Source: an uncultured Porphyromonadaceae bacterium (GTDB lineage: Bacteria; Bacteroidota; Bacteroidia; Bacteroidales; Muribaculaceae). Taken from it: a stretch of 5,624 nucleotides of DNA. The position numbers were made by a program, and so were the translations under genes. Location: contig CAMWLX010000241.1 in NCBI GenBank assembly GCA_947175225.1, forward strand, positions 1 to 5,624. Reading direction: 5' to 3'. Of this stretch, positions 4,672-5,624 are shown piece after piece (within the stretch, counting starts at the first letter, position 1; every line of letters starts with the position of its first letter). The notes under the pieces were generated by a model, which was not told the origin of the DNA, searched no databases, and worked only from the letters and a program-made list of their open reading frames with translations.

Positions 4672-5624
4672 CTATATACGAAGCGGGGATTAGGATCAGC
4701 CATCAAGGGCAGGCCAAGCCGAGTCAGCTCCTTCACATAGCGCAAAATAGGCACGCAGAGTTCAGGCTCATCACTATATATCCATTCCCCATTTGCCATA
4801 GAGCGCATATCGTCGTTGCCCCACGCCACATAGTCGATACTGCCTACGGTATACATCTTGTCAGGATCTACATCCTTCAAGTCGATAAGCACTCGCTCTA
4901 CATTGCGGTCGCTGTCACAGACCACGGTCATCTCATGGCTCACAGCCTCTCCACCTTTCTTGGCAGCCACCTTCATGGTCTCGATAATGTCTTTTCCACT
5001 TATGCGCATAATGACATAGCGGTTGCTGAAAGGGAAAGTGCTAAGGAACTGGCCGGTAGTCACCGGGCCCTTAGGTATGGAATTGCGAATACCGCCAACA
5101 TTCATGATTGCGAAGTCGAGTTTCGGGGTTGCCGGATCTATCTGCCGGAGCGAGTCAAGCACGACATTGCCATACCAACTGCCGAAATCAGCAGTCCAGT
5201 TGGGGAATGCACCCGTACGGCCATCATTATTAAGATCCTGATCTGCATAGCCTATCACATCTTTTGTCACTGTCTCAAGCGAGTCAGTGAATGGCTGAAG
5301 GAATAGCTTAATCTTCGGGTCAAGACTACTCTCCGGGAAGCGGTCGGTCACTTCTATCAGCGAATATTCGTAGTCGGCAGGAGTGGAGCTTTTCAGTTTG
5401 TCAAGGTCTACACGAATCTGTCCGATATACTTACCAGACTTCCCGGTCTGCACAATCAGCACCGGGCGACTATTTGCATTCTCAACTATACTTGGATATT
5501 TATCCGGGTTATTTGGATCTATGAGAGTATGGCTATGTCCGCCGATAATTATGTCTATATCTTTGGAGGCGCGTGCCAATTCCGGGTCGGTGGTCTTATC
5601 GTTTCCCTTGGTATATCCTATATG
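4668..5624 (-). CDS. 5'-nucleotidase / UDP-sugar hydrolase family protein, C-terminal part (partial)
   Basis: The frame is open through the window edge at 5624, so the N-terminus is missing and 318 residues are visible. The first residues HIGYTKG and then DIDIIIGGHSHT (22-33) are the last two metal-binding blocks of a calcineurin-like metallophosphatase domain: His1 fits UshA H217, and GHSH fits the H252 region. A 5'-nucleotidase C-terminal domain follows (about 120-305), with WYGNVVLDSLR, NVGGIRNSIPKG (GGIR at 177-180), TFPFSNR and SIDYVAWGNDD. Relatives are periplasmic or surface enzymes that release phosphate from nucleotides or UDP-sugars. In many Bacteroides the two domains are, as I recall, separate neighbouring genes; here they are fused. 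The stop TGA overlaps the glycosidase ATG. The TTG at 5579 is an internal leucine, not a start. A missing signal peptide cannot be judged from this fragment. Confidence 0.92.
   Translation of the reverse strand, partial: HIGYTKGNDKTTDPELARASKDIDIIIGGHSHTLIDPNNPDKYPSIVENANSRPVLIVQTGKSGKYIGQIRVDLDKLKSSTPADYEYSLIEVTDRFPESSLDPKIKLFLQPFTDSLETVTKDVIGYADQDLNNDGRTGAFPNWTADFGSWYGNVVLDSLRQIDPATPKLDFAIMNVGGIRNSIPKGPVTTGQFLSTFPFSNRYVIMRISGKDIIETMKVAAKKGGEAVSHEMTVVCDSDRNVERVLIDLKDVDPDKMYTVGSIDYVAWGNDDMRSMANGEWIYSDEPELCVPILRYVKELTRLGLPLMADPNPRFVYR

Noticed and set aside
5577..5579. TTG as a possible start of the nucleotidase gene
   Set aside because: The frame continues upstream to the window edge with family-typical sequence (HIGYTKGND...DPELA), so this is an internal leucine codon.

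Overview
The window reads as chromosomal DNA from a member of the Bacteroidota, most likely order Bacteroidales (a Muribaculaceae- or Prevotella-like gut organism would fit, but the family is my inference). The reasons are the DnaB type with a Gly-rich tail, an aminopeptidase P of the Bacteroidales type, a 68-residue winged-helix protein that I recognise as a Bacteroidetes family, start codons preceded by A/T-rich leaders without Shine-Dalgarno sequences, and an exact TAnnTTTG promoter element. All five genes lie on the minus strand, so transcription runs from high to low coordinates.

Layout in transcription order. (1) 5624-4668: the C-terminal part of an exported 5'-nucleotidase / UDP-sugar hydrolase-type protein, whose start lies beyond the window. 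(2) 4671-3463: a glycoside hydrolase family 3 (NagZ-like) lipoprotein, overlapping gene 1 by an ATGA stop/start. (3) 3391-3185: a small winged helix-turn-helix protein of unknown function, 71 bases downstream, with an imperfect palindrome in the gap. Next comes a structured, AT-rich stretch with heptad repeats, ending in a strong Rho-independent terminator at 3123-3091. (4) 3026-1641: an aminopeptidase P (M24 family) with its own Bacteroidetes promoter directly behind that terminator. (5) 1633-14: the replicative helicase DnaB, only 7 bases after gene 4 and probably cotranscribed with it.

The window therefore holds two transcription units. The upstream one pairs two exported scavenging or wall-recycling hydrolases, possibly with a small regulator-like protein. 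The downstream one couples a housekeeping peptidase to the replicative helicase. The longest gap between genes is 158 bases (3027-3184), and no gene-free stretch exceeds 300 bases. I see no tRNA, rRNA, mobile element, CRISPR array or defence system, and no strong case for a new biological system. The most noteworthy items are the structured 3' region of the winged-helix gene, the palindrome in front of it, and an SSB-like C-terminal tip on DnaB.
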